A stretch of 64,000 nt of DNA from Actinoplanes oblitus (GCF_030252345.1 NZ_CP126980.1:3735501-3799500), one strand, 5' to 3'; numbered from the stretch's first letter, positions 49,264-57,861 are shown. The notes: generated by a model from the letters alone, not told the origin. Numbers and translations are program-made.

Positions 49264-50577
49264 ATGGTTCCGGAACAGGTCGGCGACTGGGTGCTCCACG
49301 AACTCCCCCGGCTCAACGAGGCGATCCTGCAAGATCACGCGCCACCCGAGCTGCTGGTCACCGAGTTGCACGAACACGTCCTCGACCACCTGCCGGAGGT
49401 CGCCCAGCTGACCCCGGCCCAGGCCCAGCGGCTGGTGGTGCATCTGGGTTTCGTCGGCGCCTCGGTGGCCCGGCACTACCAGGAGCACACCCCCGGCGGC
49501 ACCGAGCATCCGGAGCGGGCCTTCGAGCCGCTCACCGTCGACGACCGGATTCCGTTCCGTACCTACTTCGCGACCCTCGCCGCGCACACCGGGACCGGCC
49601 ACTACGACCGGGACAGCTACGCGTCGCTGGTGCGATGGAACGTCGGCACCGTCAAGGTCCGGATGCGCGACGAGGTGGTCGCCGAACTGCCCGGCGTCTT
49701 CGACGACGGCCGGATCCGCAGCTACACCGGCACGCCGGGGGAGGAGCGCTTCTTCGTCCTGGTCAAGCAGGGCGAGGCGATCGAACTCGCCGTCAACTGC
49801 TTCCTGGAGCCGCTCACCCGCGAGCACGCCGACCTGATCGGCGAGTGCGCCCGGCACCGCGTCCGCGAGGCCACCGCCCTGCTGGGCGCCCTGCGCCGGC
49901 TGTTCGTCGAGTTCGCCTCGCTGCCGCCCGAGCAGACCATGGACGCCGAGATGTTCATGGACGTGTTCCGGCAGTTCGCCGCGCACTGGACGCCGGACGA
50001 CATCCCGCCCAGCGGCGCGCTGGACCCGGAGGCGCTGAAGCGGGACTTCTTGCTCGGCATCGCCGAACCCGGCTACGAGCAGCAGGCCCGCCGCCTGTTC
50101 CCGGCGTTGCTCGACCGGGAACGCGCCGAGATCGACGAGCTGATGTGCCAGCCCACCCTGCCGCAGCGGCTGCTCGCCGAGATCGGCGTGGAGGAGTCCA
50201 CCCTGCGCCTGTCCGACGACGGCGATCTGCGCCGGCTCGTCGCCCACCACCCGGCGCTGGTCGACTGGTACCGGCTGCTCGCCATGCACGCCCGGGTCTC
50301 CGGGGCGCACCTGATGCTGAGCAAGAAGTTCCTGTTCAAGCCGCAGCGGCAGCGCGACGCGGCGGGGCTCGGCGACCAGCATCTGGTGTCGAACCGGGCC
50401 GGCACCACCGGGATGACCGAGACGTTCCTGGAACGCATCACCCGGGCCCGGCAGAACCACGCCCTAGCGCCGCTGCGCACGGTACTGATCGCGGAAAACC
50501 CGGCGACGACCGCCGATCCGGAGGTACGTTCCGGACGGGAAGCGGCCTCGCCGGTGGTGCTGGAACTGACCGGATGA
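49264..50577 (+). CDS. Indoleamine-dioxygenase/PrnB superfamily haem protein
   Basis: 437 residues from ATG 49264 (GGAGG 11 bases upstream; ATG 49255 too close). The C-terminal third follows the IDO pattern: a helix with RLLAMHARVSGAHLMLSKKF (proximal haem His about residue 349), a basic KPQRQRD turn and a Gly/Thr loop RAGTTGMTETFLERITRARQ like the GTGGTD loop of IDO. A central FMDVFRQFAAHWT and PSGAL also fit. Enzymes of this superfamily oxidise tryptophan or indole derivatives (PrnB makes pyrrolnitrin). Substrate not assigned. Stop overlaps the kinase start (ATGA), an unusual coupling. Confidence 0.55.
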   Translation: MVPEQVGDWVLHELPRLNEAILQDHAPPELLVTELHEHVLDHLPEVAQLTPAQAQRLVVHLGFVGASVARHYQEHTPGGTEHPERAFEPLTVDDRIPFRTYFATLAAHTGTGHYDRDSYASLVRWNVGTVKVRMRDEVVAELPGVFDDGRIRSYTGTPGEERFFVLVKQGEAIELAVNCFLEPLTREHADLIGECARHRVREATALLGALRRLFVEFASLPPEQTMDAEMFMDVFRQFAAHWTPDDIPPSGALDPEALKRDFLLGIAEPGYEQQARRLFPALLDRERAEIDELMCQPTLPQRLLAEIGVEESTLRLSDDGDLRRLVAHHPALVDWYRLLAMHARVSGAHLMLSKKFLFKPQRQRDAAGLGDQHLVSNRAGTTGMTETFLERITRARQNHALAPLRTVLIAENPATTADPEVRSGREAASPVVLELTG

Positions 50578-52529
50578 GCGGAACTGACGACGGAGCCGGG
50601 GGCGCGGTGACGACACACCGGGGTGTCCGCCACCCGATGCCCGAACTGGGCCGCGACCAGTTGATGGCGCTGATCGACTACACCTCGGCGGTCATCTACA
50701 TGCGTGACTCCGACGGGCGCTACCTGCTGGTCAACCGGGAGTACGAGCGCCTGTTCGGGCTGCGCCGCGAGGACATCGTCGGGCTCACCGACCACGACCT
50801 GTTCCCGCTGGAGGTGGCCGACGCGTTCCGGGAGAACGACCGGCAGGCGCTGGCCGGCGGGGTACCGGTGCAGATGGAGGAGCAGGCGCCCGGCGACGAC
50901 GGGGTGCGCAACTACCTGACCATCAAGTTCCCGCTGATCGACGAGCGGGGCGTCGCGTACGCGGTGGCCGGCATCTCCACCGACATCACCGAGCGCAGCC
51001 GCGCCGAGGCCGCCCTGCGCGACAGCGAGGAACGGTTCCGGCTGCTCGCCGAGCACGCCCAGGACATCATCTTCCGCTACCGGCTGCGTCCCGACCCGGC
51101 GATGGAGTATCTGAGCCGGGCGGTCGAACCGACCACCGGTTTCGCCGCCGAGGACTTCTACGCCGATCCCGGGCTGATCCTGAGCCGGATCGAGCCCGAG
51201 GACCGCCCGACCTTCGAGAAGTCCTGGCGGGCCTCGCGGTCCAAGACGATCACGTTTCGCCTGCGCCGGCGCGACGGCGAGGTGGTCTGGATCGAGCAGC
51301 GGGCCAGCGCGGTCCCCGGCGACGACGGCGAGCCGGTCGCCGTCGAGGGCATCCTGCGCGACGTCACCGAGCGGGTGGCCGCCGAGCGGGAACGCGCCGA
51401 ACTCGAACACCAGCTGCGTCAGTCGGAACGGCTCGACTCCCTGGGGCAGCTGGCCGGCGGCATCGCCCACGACTTCAACAACATCCTCGCGGTGATCTCC
51501 GGATACGCCGACATGCTCGTCGACGAACTCGGCGACGACCACCCCAGCACGCCCGACGCGACGGGCATCAAACAGGCCGCGGCGCGCGGCGCCGCGCTGA
51601 CCCGCCAGCTGCTGCTGTTCAGCCGGTCGGAACCGTCGCAGGCCGAGCTGCTCGACCTCAACGCCGTCGCCTCGGACATGATGCGGCTGCTCGCCCGCAC
51701 CCTGGGCGAGGACATCGAACTCGGCACCGCGCTGACCCCCGGCCTGCCGCCGGTCGTCATGGACCGCAGCAAACTGGAGCAGGTGGTGATGAACGCCGTG
51801 CTCAACGCCCGGGCCGCGATGCCCTCGGGCGGCCGGCTGACGATCAGTACCGGTCGAGAGCACGGCGGCAGCGGCGACGACCAGGTCTGCCTCGCGGTGA
51901 CCGACACCGGCTCCGGGATGACCCCGGAGGTGCTGGCCCGGGCGTTCGAGCCGTTCTTCACCACCAAGGGCCGGGGCAGCGGCACCGGGCTGGGGCTGGC
52001 CACCGCGTACGGCGTGGTGACCGATGCGGGCGGCACGATCAGCCTGGAGTCGGAACCGGGCCGGGGCACCACGCTGCGGGTCCGGCTGCCGGCCGGCGCC
52101 GAGGGCGCGTCCGGGGTCGGCCCGGCCGCGCCGGCGGCTGCCCCCTCGACCGGCGACGGCCGGCGGATCCTGGTCGTCGAGGACGAGGAACAGGTCCGCG
52201 ACATCGTCTGCCGGCTGCTGCGCAAGGCCGGTTACCGGGTGTTCGCGGCGCCGCACCCGGCCGAGGCGCTGCGCATGAGCCGCGACGACGGGCTCGCCTT
52301 CGACGTGCTCCTCACTGACGTGATCATGCCCGGCATGTCCGGCACCCAGCTCGCCGCGGAGCTGCGCCGCGACCGCCCCGAACTGCCGGTGCTCTTCATG
52401 TCCGGCTACACCAGCGGTCCGGCGCCCGGCGGTCAGGAGCTGCCCGCCGACGCGCCGCTGATCCGCAAGCCCTTCGAGGCGCAGACCCTGCTCAACGAGG
52501 TGCACCGGGTGGTCGCGGAGCGCGTCTGA
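50574..52529 (+). CDS. PAS-PAS hybrid histidine kinase with receiver
   Basis: 651 residues, soluble. PAS 1 (~25-140: YTSAVIYMRDSDGRYLLVNR), PAS 2 with PAC (~150-285: RDSEERFRLLAEHAQDIIFR), HisKA with H299 in GQLAGGIAHDFNNILAVISG, HATPase (N-box VVMNAVLNARAAM, DTGSGMTP, GTGLGLATAYGVV) and a C-terminal receiver with D582 in VLLTDVIMPGMSG. The layout suits a cytoplasmic sensor whose output is phosphotransfer. Its start overlaps the haem protein gene, so PAS signals or the product of that enzyme may be linked; that is inference. Confidence 0.92.
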   Translation: MSGTDDGAGGAVTTHRGVRHPMPELGRDQLMALIDYTSAVIYMRDSDGRYLLVNREYERLFGLRREDIVGLTDHDLFPLEVADAFRENDRQALAGGVPVQMEEQAPGDDGVRNYLTIKFPLIDERGVAYAVAGISTDITERSRAEAALRDSEERFRLLAEHAQDIIFRYRLRPDPAMEYLSRAVEPTTGFAAEDFYADPGLILSRIEPEDRPTFEKSWRASRSKTITFRLRRRDGEVVWIEQRASAVPGDDGEPVAVEGILRDVTERVAAERERAELEHQLRQSERLDSLGQLAGGIAHDFNNILAVISGYADMLVDELGDDHPSTPDATGIKQAAARGAALTRQLLLFSRSEPSQAELLDLNAVASDMMRLLARTLGEDIELGTALTPGLPPVVMDRSKLEQVVMNAVLNARAAMPSGGRLTISTGREHGGSGDDQVCLAVTDTGSGMTPEVLARAFEPFFTTKGRGSGTGLGLATAYGVVTDAGGTISLESEPGRGTTLRVRLPAGAEGASGVGPAAPAAAPSTGDGRRILVVEDEEQVRDIVCRLLRKAGYRVFAAPHPAEALRMSRDDGLAFDVLLTDVIMPGMSGTQLAAELRRDRPELPVLFMSGYTSGPAPGGQELPADAPLIRKPFEAQTLLNEVHRVVAERV

Positions 52530-52586
52530 CCCCGCTCCCGGCCGCGGCCTTCCGGCACGGTTCGCTTTTCCCCACCGGGATCTGGC

Positions 52587-52606
52587 TTTCGGTACGGCTG
52601 GAGCGC
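52587..52606 (+). repeat. Dispersed TTTCGGTACG element
   Basis: TTTCGGTACGGCTGGAGCGC lies between the kinase stop and the monooxygenase start, twelve bases before ATG 52618. It is the clearest single copy in the window. Confidence 0.6.
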
Positions 52607-52617
52607 ACCATGCGGTG

Positions 52618-53283
52618 ATGACGGAGACGCACGTGGACGTGCTCATCATCGGTGCCGGCATCTCGGGGATCGACGTCGCCTACCGGGTTCGCGAACGCTG
52701 CCCCGAGCTGAGCATCCGGATCGTCGAGGCGCGTGACCGGCTGGGCGGCACGTGGGACCTGTTCCGCTACCCGGGAGTCCGATCAGACTCGGACATCTAC
52801 ACGCTGGCGTTTCCGTTCCGGCCGTGGCGCGGGGAACGCTCCATCGTCGACGGCGACGAGTTGCTCGGGTACATCGAGGACACCGCCCGGGCCACCGGGA
52901 TCGACCGGCTCATCGCGTACGAAACCAAGGTCTTCGAGGTCGACTGGTCCAGCCGGGACGCCCGCTGGACGGTGCGGGCCCGGCGCGGGAGCGAGGACGT
53001 CGAGTACGTCGCGCGCTTCGTGGTCTGCTGCGCGGGCTACTACGACTACGACAATCCGCACGACCCGGGGTTCGCGGCCCCGGCCGACCTCGGGCCGACC
53101 GGGCCGTTCATGGACATGCGCTCCGGCTACCTGGCCCGCGCCGCGGCGATCATGCCGCGCGCCGGGCGACGATATCCGTGGGCGTTCCGGCAGAACGTCA
53201 TGCGCGACGTGTGGGCCACCAACCGGGCCCGCCTCGACGAGGACCTGCACTGGTCCCGGGTCCGCGAGGAGGCCGGCGCGTGA
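52618..53283 (+). CDS. Flavin monooxygenase (Baeyer-Villiger type), internally deleted
   Basis: 221 residues from ATG 52618. The N-terminus is normal: VLIIGAGISGIDVAYRVRER, RLGGTWDLFRYPGVRSDSDI and CCAGYYDYDNPHDPGF. It then passes without a break to what is usually the C-terminal end, MDMRSGYLARAAAIMPRAGR and RRYPWAFRQNV. About 250 residues carrying the NADPH site and the FxGxxxHxxxW motif are absent, in frame. Family length is about 490. Probably inactive, yet still coupled to the next gene by GTGA. Could be a degraded gene or a repurposed short flavoprotein. Confidence 0.75.
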   Translation: MTETHVDVLIIGAGISGIDVAYRVRERCPELSIRIVEARDRLGGTWDLFRYPGVRSDSDIYTLAFPFRPWRGERSIVDGDELLGYIEDTARATGIDRLIAYETKVFEVDWSSRDARWTVRARRGSEDVEYVARFVVCCAGYYDYDNPHDPGFAAPADLGPTGPFMDMRSGYLARAAAIMPRAGRRYPWAFRQNVMRDVWATNRARLDEDLHWSRVREEAGA

Positions 53284-54542
53284 GGGCCGTCGTGGTCCGG
53301 GACGGCATCCTGGAGGTGACCGAGATGCCGCTGCCGGTGCCCGGCCCCGGGCAGATCCGGCTGCGGGTGACCCGGGCCGGCATCTGCGGCTCCGACCTGC
53401 ATGTCCGCCACGACGCGGACGCCAGCGCCGACGTCGCGGCCGAGGTCGGCTACCCCGCCTTCATGCGGCGCGGGGAGAGCGTGGTGATGGGGCACGAGTT
53501 CACCGGCACCGTCGACGAGTACGGCCCGGGATGCCGGCGCCGGTGGCGGCCCGGACAGGCGGTGGTGTCGCTGCCCCTGATCCGGCACGGCGACGAGATC
53601 CACATGACCGGGCTGTCGGCGAAGGCGCCCGGGGCGTACGCCGAATATGTCCTGGTCGCCGAGGACGTGACGATGCCGGTCCCGGACGGCGTCGAACCCG
53701 GCCTCGCGGCGCTCACCGAGCCACTGGCCGTGGCGCATCACGCGGTCCGGCGAGGCCAGGTGGCGAGGAACGACATCGCGGTGGTCATCGGGTGCGGGCC
53801 GATCGGGCTCGCGGTGATCCTGATGCTCAAGGCGGCCGGCGTACGCAAGGTGGTCGCCAGCGACCTCACCGGACGCCGCCGGGAGCTGGCCCGCGCCTGC
53901 GGCGCCGACGTGGTGGTCGACCCGGCCACCGGGTCACCCTGGGCCGGGCTCGGGCTGGTCACCTCGGCACCGGAGCTCTTCGGCACCGGCCTGACCGCCC
54001 TGCACGCTCTCCGCAGGGTGCGCGGCCTGCCCTGGTGGACGGTGCTGCGGACGGCCCAGCGCCTGGGCGCCGGCCCGCGCGGCGCCGTGGTGTTCGAGTG
54101 CGTCGGCGTCCCCGGCGTGATCGAGGACATCGTCACGCACGCCCCGTTCCGCTCGCGGGTCGTGGTCGTCGGCGTCTGCATGCGGCCCGACACGTTCCGC
54201 CCGACGATGGCCAGCAACAAGGAGATCGACCTGCGGTTCTCGTTCTGCTACGACCCGGCCGAGTTCCGCGACACCCTGCACATGATCGCGAGACGCCGCA
54301 TCGACCCGCGGCCGCTGCTGACCGGCGTGGTCGGGCTCTCCGGCGTGGCCGAGGCCTTCGACCAGCTGGCCGGGGCCGGCCACCACGCCAAGATCCTGGT
54401 CGACCCGATCGGTTCGTCGCTGTCGGCCGACCCGACCGGCCCGTCTCAGTCGGCCGACCCGAGTGGCCCGTCTCAGTCGGCCGGCCCGAGTGGCGACTCC
54501 CTGTCGGCCGACCCGACCGGATCGTCGCCGGGCTCCTCCTGA
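53280..54542 (+). CDS. Zinc-dependent MDR dehydrogenase with repetitive tail
   Basis: 420 residues from GTG 53280, overlapping the monooxygenase stop. Catalytic zinc: RAGICGSDLHVRH and VMGHEFTGTVDEYG; the Cys4 structural zinc loop is missing. Nucleotide site VVIGCGPIGLAVILMLKAAG with S-D-L after the second strand. From residue ~380 the tail is four nine-residue units (SADPTGPSQ-like) encoded by 27-bp repeats. The body ends near HHAKILVDPIG; the tail seems added. Likely oxidises an alcohol or an ester precursor near the former monooxygenase step. Confidence 0.85.
   Translation: MRAVVVRDGILEVTEMPLPVPGPGQIRLRVTRAGICGSDLHVRHDADASADVAAEVGYPAFMRRGESVVMGHEFTGTVDEYGPGCRRRWRPGQAVVSLPLIRHGDEIHMTGLSAKAPGAYAEYVLVAEDVTMPVPDGVEPGLAALTEPLAVAHHAVRRGQVARNDIAVVIGCGPIGLAVILMLKAAGVRKVVASDLTGRRRELARACGADVVVDPATGSPWAGLGLVTSAPELFGTGLTALHALRRVRGLPWWTVLRTAQRLGAGPRGAVVFECVGVPGVIEDIVTHAPFRSRVVVVGVCMRPDTFRPTMASNKEIDLRFSFCYDPAEFRDTLHMIARRRIDPRPLLTGVVGLSGVAEAFDQLAGAGHHAKILVDPIGSSLSADPTGPSQSADPSGPSQSAGPSGDSLSADPTGSSPGSS
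54420..54527 (+). repeat. 27-bp tandem repeat in gene tail
   Basis: Four units, each beginning CTGTCGGCCGACCCGA or a near variant, in frame at the 3' end of the dehydrogenase gene. They encode (S/Q)SADPTGPS-like peptides. Confidence 0.75.
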
Positions 54543-54628
54543 AGTCGCAGGCGGGAAGCCCTACCTGCGGCCGACGCGCCCCGGCCCGCGGATTTCTACC
54601 GTGGACGGATGAGGTCAGGGGAGGGGCG

Positions 54629-54835
54629 ATGAGGGCCGATGGGCGTGCCTGGAGCGGGACGGTGGTCAAGAAGTCACGCGGGCTGCTGGACGGGGCGAAC
54701 CTGTACCGGCGGCTCGAGGTCCGGCTCGACGACGGGGAAGAGCTGGAGGTGCGCGTCCCACGCGGCGTGTGGGACGAGGTGCGGGTGGGGGATCGGCTGG
54801 TGAAGCCGGCGGGCGGGAGCGCGCGTCGCGGCTGA
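54629..54835 (+). CDS. Small conserved beta-barrel-like protein
   Basis: 68 residues from ATG 54629 with GGGGAGG eight bases upstream. Sequence WSGTVVKKSRGLLDGANLYR, RLEVRLDDGEELEVRVPRGV and WDEVRVGDRLVKPAG alternates strands and turns, like a small SH3 or OB-type barrel. Similar short proteins occur in many actinomycetes. Function unknown. Confidence 0.7.
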   Translation: MRADGRAWSGTVVKKSRGLLDGANLYRRLEVRLDDGEELEVRVPRGVWDEVRVGDRLVKPAGGSARRG

Positions 54836-54923
54836 CGAAAAACTGTCGGTGGGGGATGTCAAGGTGGGCCGGCCGGCTCCGACCACCTGTCGACGAGCGG
54901 ACAGCAGTGCCGAGGGAGCAACG

Positions 54924-55487
54924 ATGCGCAAGATCATTTACTGGGTGCACACGTCGGTCGACGGCTTCATCGACGGGCCGGACGGGGAGTTCGACTGGCC
55001 GGTCATGGGGCCCGAGCTGTCGGCGTATTCGGAGGCGCTCAACGAGCGGGTCGACACGCTGCTGTACGGGCGGCCGGTGTGGCAGATGATGGTGGGGTTC
55101 TGGCCGGCCGCCGAGTCGCTCTCCCCGGACCCGCACACGCGCGCCTTCGCCCCGTTCTGGCGGGCCACCCCGAAAATCGTCTTCTCCCGCGATTTTCCGG
55201 GCGACGACTGGACGAGCCGCGTCATCCGGGACGACCTGGCCGGTGAGGTCGCCGCGCTGAAGGCCGCGCCCGGCAAGGACCTGCTGCTCACCGGCGGGGC
55301 GAGCCTGGCCGCCGCGCTGACCGCGCACGGTCTCGTCGACGAGTACCACGTGGCGGTGCATCCGGTGGTCCTGGGCGGCGGGCGCCAGCTGTTCGCCACC
55401 CCGAAACAGCGCCTCAACCTGCGCACCGCTCAGTCCCGCCTGGTCGACGGCAACGTCGTCGTGACCACCTACCGGCCGGCGGCCTGA
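54924..55487 (+). CDS. Dihydrofolate reductase/RibD C-terminal family protein
   Basis: 187 residues from ATG 54924; GAGGGAG lies upstream. RKIIYWVHTSVDGFIDGPDG, DTLLYGRPVWQMM and DLLLTGGASLAAALTAHGLV are the three hallmark stretches; VHPVVLGGGRQLFATP follows. Members are NADPH-binding reductases of unknown substrate, commonly near regulators. No folate-specific features. Probably monocistronic. Confidence 0.88.
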   Translation: MRKIIYWVHTSVDGFIDGPDGEFDWPVMGPELSAYSEALNERVDTLLYGRPVWQMMVGFWPAAESLSPDPHTRAFAPFWRATPKIVFSRDFPGDDWTSRVIRDDLAGEVAALKAAPGKDLLLTGGASLAAALTAHGLVDEYHVAVHPVVLGGGRQLFATPKQRLNLRTAQSRLVDGNVVVTTYRPAA

Positions 55488-55510
55488 GGGGCCTCGCTCT
55501 GAACCGACAG

Positions 55511-55646
55511 CGGGTCGTACCGGAATGGTGGCCTGGACCGGCGGCGGGTCATGCCGGAACGGCGGTCTGGACCGGCGGCGGGTCGTACCGGGAAATGGCG
55601 GTCTGGATCGGGTGCGGGCCGTGCCGGAAAGGGCGATCCGGAGCCC
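55511..55646. repeat. 35-bp tandem repeat downstream of DHFR-like gene
   Basis: About three and a half units with consensus GTCGTACCGGAATGGCGGTC followed by TGGACCGGCGGCGG. Each unit contains TACCGGAA, the complement of the dispersed element core, so the array may have grown from one copy. Confidence 0.65.
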
Positions 55647-55655
55647 GGCCGGGCG

Positions 55656-56333
55656 TCAGGCTCGGGTCGTGGAGCGGAAGCTGCGCGGGGCGTCGCCGAA
55701 CTGGGGGGCGTAATTGTCGGCCAGGTGCTGGCGCAGGGCGTCCGCGAAACCCTCGTCGTCGCCGGTGCGGAGGCGTTCGACGAGGTTTTCGTGTTCGGCG
55801 AGGATCTCGGCGGAGCGGGACAGGATGAAGTCGCCCTTGCTGAACAGCACGAAGCGCTGACGGTCGGCCAGGCGGTCGTTGAGTTCGAGCAGGATGTCGT
55901 TGCCGGCGGCCTCGACGAAAGCGCGGTGGAAGGCGATCGTCAACTCGATGAAGCGGCGCACGTCCCGGGCCTGGAACGCGGTGCGCTGCGCGGCGATCGA
56001 GGCGCGCAGGCGGTCGGCCAGCGCCTCCCGGGCCTCCGGGGTGGCGCGGCTCGCGCCGCTGGACTCCAGGACCAGGCGGGCGTCGGCGAGGTCGGCGACC
56101 GCCTGGGAACCGAGGCCGCGGACGAGCGCGCCGCGCTTGGGATAGATGGCGATCCAGCCCTCGTCCTGCAGACGGGAGAGGGCGGTCCGGACCGGGGTGC
56201 GGCTGACACCGATCTCGGCGGCGAGTGACTCCTCGCCGAGCATGGCCCCGGCCGGATGGACGCCGTTGAGGATGCCGTCGCGGATCGTCTGGTACGCCCG
56301 CTCGGCCGCACTCGCACTGCCCGTCAACGACAC
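55656..56333 (-). CDS. GntR/FadR family regulator
   Basis: 225 residues from GTG 56333. Winged HTH: AYQTIRDGILNGVHPAGAML and LAAEIGVSRTPVRTALSRLQ. An all-helical FCD effector domain follows with DLADARLVLESSG, the metal-type His in FHRAFVEAAGND and a late AEHENLVERLR. FCD proteins sense small carboxylates. The divergent MFS gene and a 13-bp palindrome in the spacer indicate it controls that transporter. Confidence 0.9.
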   Translation of the reverse strand: MSLTGSASAAERAYQTIRDGILNGVHPAGAMLGEESLAAEIGVSRTPVRTALSRLQDEGWIAIYPKRGALVRGLGSQAVADLADARLVLESSGASRATPEAREALADRLRASIAAQRTAFQARDVRRFIELTIAFHRAFVEAAGNDILLELNDRLADRQRFVLFSKGDFILSRSAEILAEHENLVERLRTGDDEGFADALRQHLADNYAPQFGDAPRSFRSTTRA

Positions 56334-56343
56334 TCCCCACCCG

Positions 56344-56450
56344 GATGACTCTGCCTCCGCAGGGTATCCGCTCGGCGCCGGAAAGGCCCTCGTGACTCGG
56401 CCGCCGCACGGTATCCGCTCGGGCCGGGGAAAGCCCTCGAGAGCCGCCGG
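56344..56450. repeat. Direct duplication upstream of GntR gene
   Basis: Two copies of about 37 bp share GGTATCCGCTCGG and AAAGCCCTCG-type blocks, near 56355-56392 and 56409-56445. They keep the minus frame open beyond the likely start, which can mislead gene calling. Confidence 0.55.
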
Positions 56451-56480
56451 ACCGCCCGTAAATCGCCTTCCGGTCGTGGG

Positions 56481-56493
56481 ATACATGATGTAT
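56481..56493. promoter_or_regulatory. GntR-type operator
   Basis: ATACATGATGTAT is a perfect 13-bp palindrome eleven bases before the MFS start (56504) and matches the AT-rich dyads bound by FadR-type proteins. Confidence 0.65.
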
Positions 56494-56503
56494 ACAAGAC
56501 GCC

Positions 56504-57715
56504 ATGACTCAAACGCGTGAGGCGCTGCAGCAACGGACGCTCGGCGTCGTCATGGCATCGCAGGTGTTCAGCGGGGCCGGGTTGGCGGCCGGCGTCACCG
56601 TCGGCGCGCTGCTCGCGGAGCAGATGCTCGGCGCCAGCTCGCTCTCCGGCCTGCCCGGTGCGCTGTACACGGCCGGTTCCGCGGCGACGGCCCTGCTCGT
56701 CGGGCGGCTGTCCCAGCGGCTCGGCCGGCGGGCCGGGCTGGTCGCCGGATACGCGGCCGGTGCGCTCGGCGGTTTCGGCGTCGTGGTGGCCGCCGCCGTG
56801 GACAGCGTCGTGCTGCTGATGCTGTCGCTGCTCGTCTACGGCGCCGGCACCGCCACCAACCTGCAGGCTCGCTACGCCGGCGCCGACCTGGCCGACGCCG
56901 GCCGCCGCGGCCGCGCGGTCAGCTCGGTGCTGGTCGCGACGACCGTCGGTGCGATCGTCGGCCCCAACCTGGTCGCGGCCACCGGGCGGGTCGCCGAGCG
57001 GTTCGGCATCCCGGCGCTGGCCGGGCCGTTCGCGCTGGCCGGTCTCGCCTACGCGATCGCCGGGCTGATCCTGTTCGCGCTGCTGCGCCCCGATCCGCTG
57101 CGGGTCTCCCGCACCCTGGAGCCGCCGGCCACCGAGGCGGTCCCGGCGCGGCGGTTCTCCGGTGGCGTGATCGCCGGCGCGGCCACGATGATCCTCACGC
57201 AGCTGGTGATGGTCGCGGTCATGACGATGACCCCGGTCCACATGCGCGCGCACGGGCACGACCTGGCCGCCACCGGGCTGGTCATCGCGGCGCACATCGC
57301 CGCGATGTATCTGCCGTCGCCGATCACCGGGATCCTCGTCGACCGGGTCGGGCGGATGCCGGTGGCGGTCGGCGCCGGGGTGACCCTGCTGGCCGCCGGT
57401 CTGGTCGCGGCGGCCGCGCCGGAGGACTCGGTGCTGCTGGTCGCGCTGGCCCTGGGCCTGCTCGGCCTCGGCTGGAATCTCGGGCTGGTCGCCGGCACCG
57501 CTCTGATCACCGATGCGGTGCCGCTGGCGAGCCGGGCCCGGACCCAGGGAGCCGTCGACCTGTGCGTCGCGCTCGCCGGGGCCGGCGGCGGGCTCGCCAG
57601 TGGGCTGGTGATGGCGGCCACCAGCTATGCGGCTTTGTCGATGCTGGGCGGGGTGCTGGGCCTGGCGGTCATCCCGTTCGTGGTGACCCGGGGCCGCCGG
57701 CCGGTTCCGGCCTGA
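56504..57715 (+). CDS. MFS transporter
   Basis: 403 residues, twelve membrane helices. First loop signature VGRLSQRLGRRAGLVAGYAA (motif A), mid-loop around ARRFSGGVIAGAATMI and second motif A GILVDRVGRMPVAVGAG. Membrane substrates unknown, but divergent FCD-type regulator and operator suggest uptake or efflux of a small acid. ATG 56504 follows the palindrome by ten bases. Its 3' end is closed by the hairpin at 57780-57834. Confidence 0.9.
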   Translation: MTQTREALQQRTLGVVMASQVFSGAGLAAGVTVGALLAEQMLGASSLSGLPGALYTAGSAATALLVGRLSQRLGRRAGLVAGYAAGALGGFGVVVAAAVDSVVLLMLSLLVYGAGTATNLQARYAGADLADAGRRGRAVSSVLVATTVGAIVGPNLVAATGRVAERFGIPALAGPFALAGLAYAIAGLILFALLRPDPLRVSRTLEPPATEAVPARRFSGGVIAGAATMILTQLVMVAVMTMTPVHMRAHGHDLAATGLVIAAHIAAMYLPSPITGILVDRVGRMPVAVGAGVTLLAAGLVAAAAPEDSVLLVALALGLLGLGWNLGLVAGTALITDAVPLASRARTQGAVDLCVALAGAGGGLASGLVMAATSYAALSMLGGVLGLAVIPFVVTRGRRPVPA

Positions 57716-57779
57716 GGGCGCGTCGCCGCCGGCGAGCGCGGACCCGGCCGCGGCTTCCGGCACGCTCGCGGTCACTGTC

Positions 57780-57834
57780 ACCACGATTTCCGGTACGGCC
57801 GGGGCGCGCGCTCCAGCCGTACCGAAATCGTGGT
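57780..57834. terminator. Bidirectional terminator, full inverted copy of the dispersed element
   Basis: Arms of about 25 bases pair almost perfectly (one bulge) around GCGC. The right arm reads in complement as TTTCGGTACGGCTGGAGC, identical to the copy at 52587. It lies between the convergent MFS and MmpL genes. Confidence 0.8.
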
Positions 57835-57861
57835 CAACCGTGATCTGAAACGGACCGTGGA

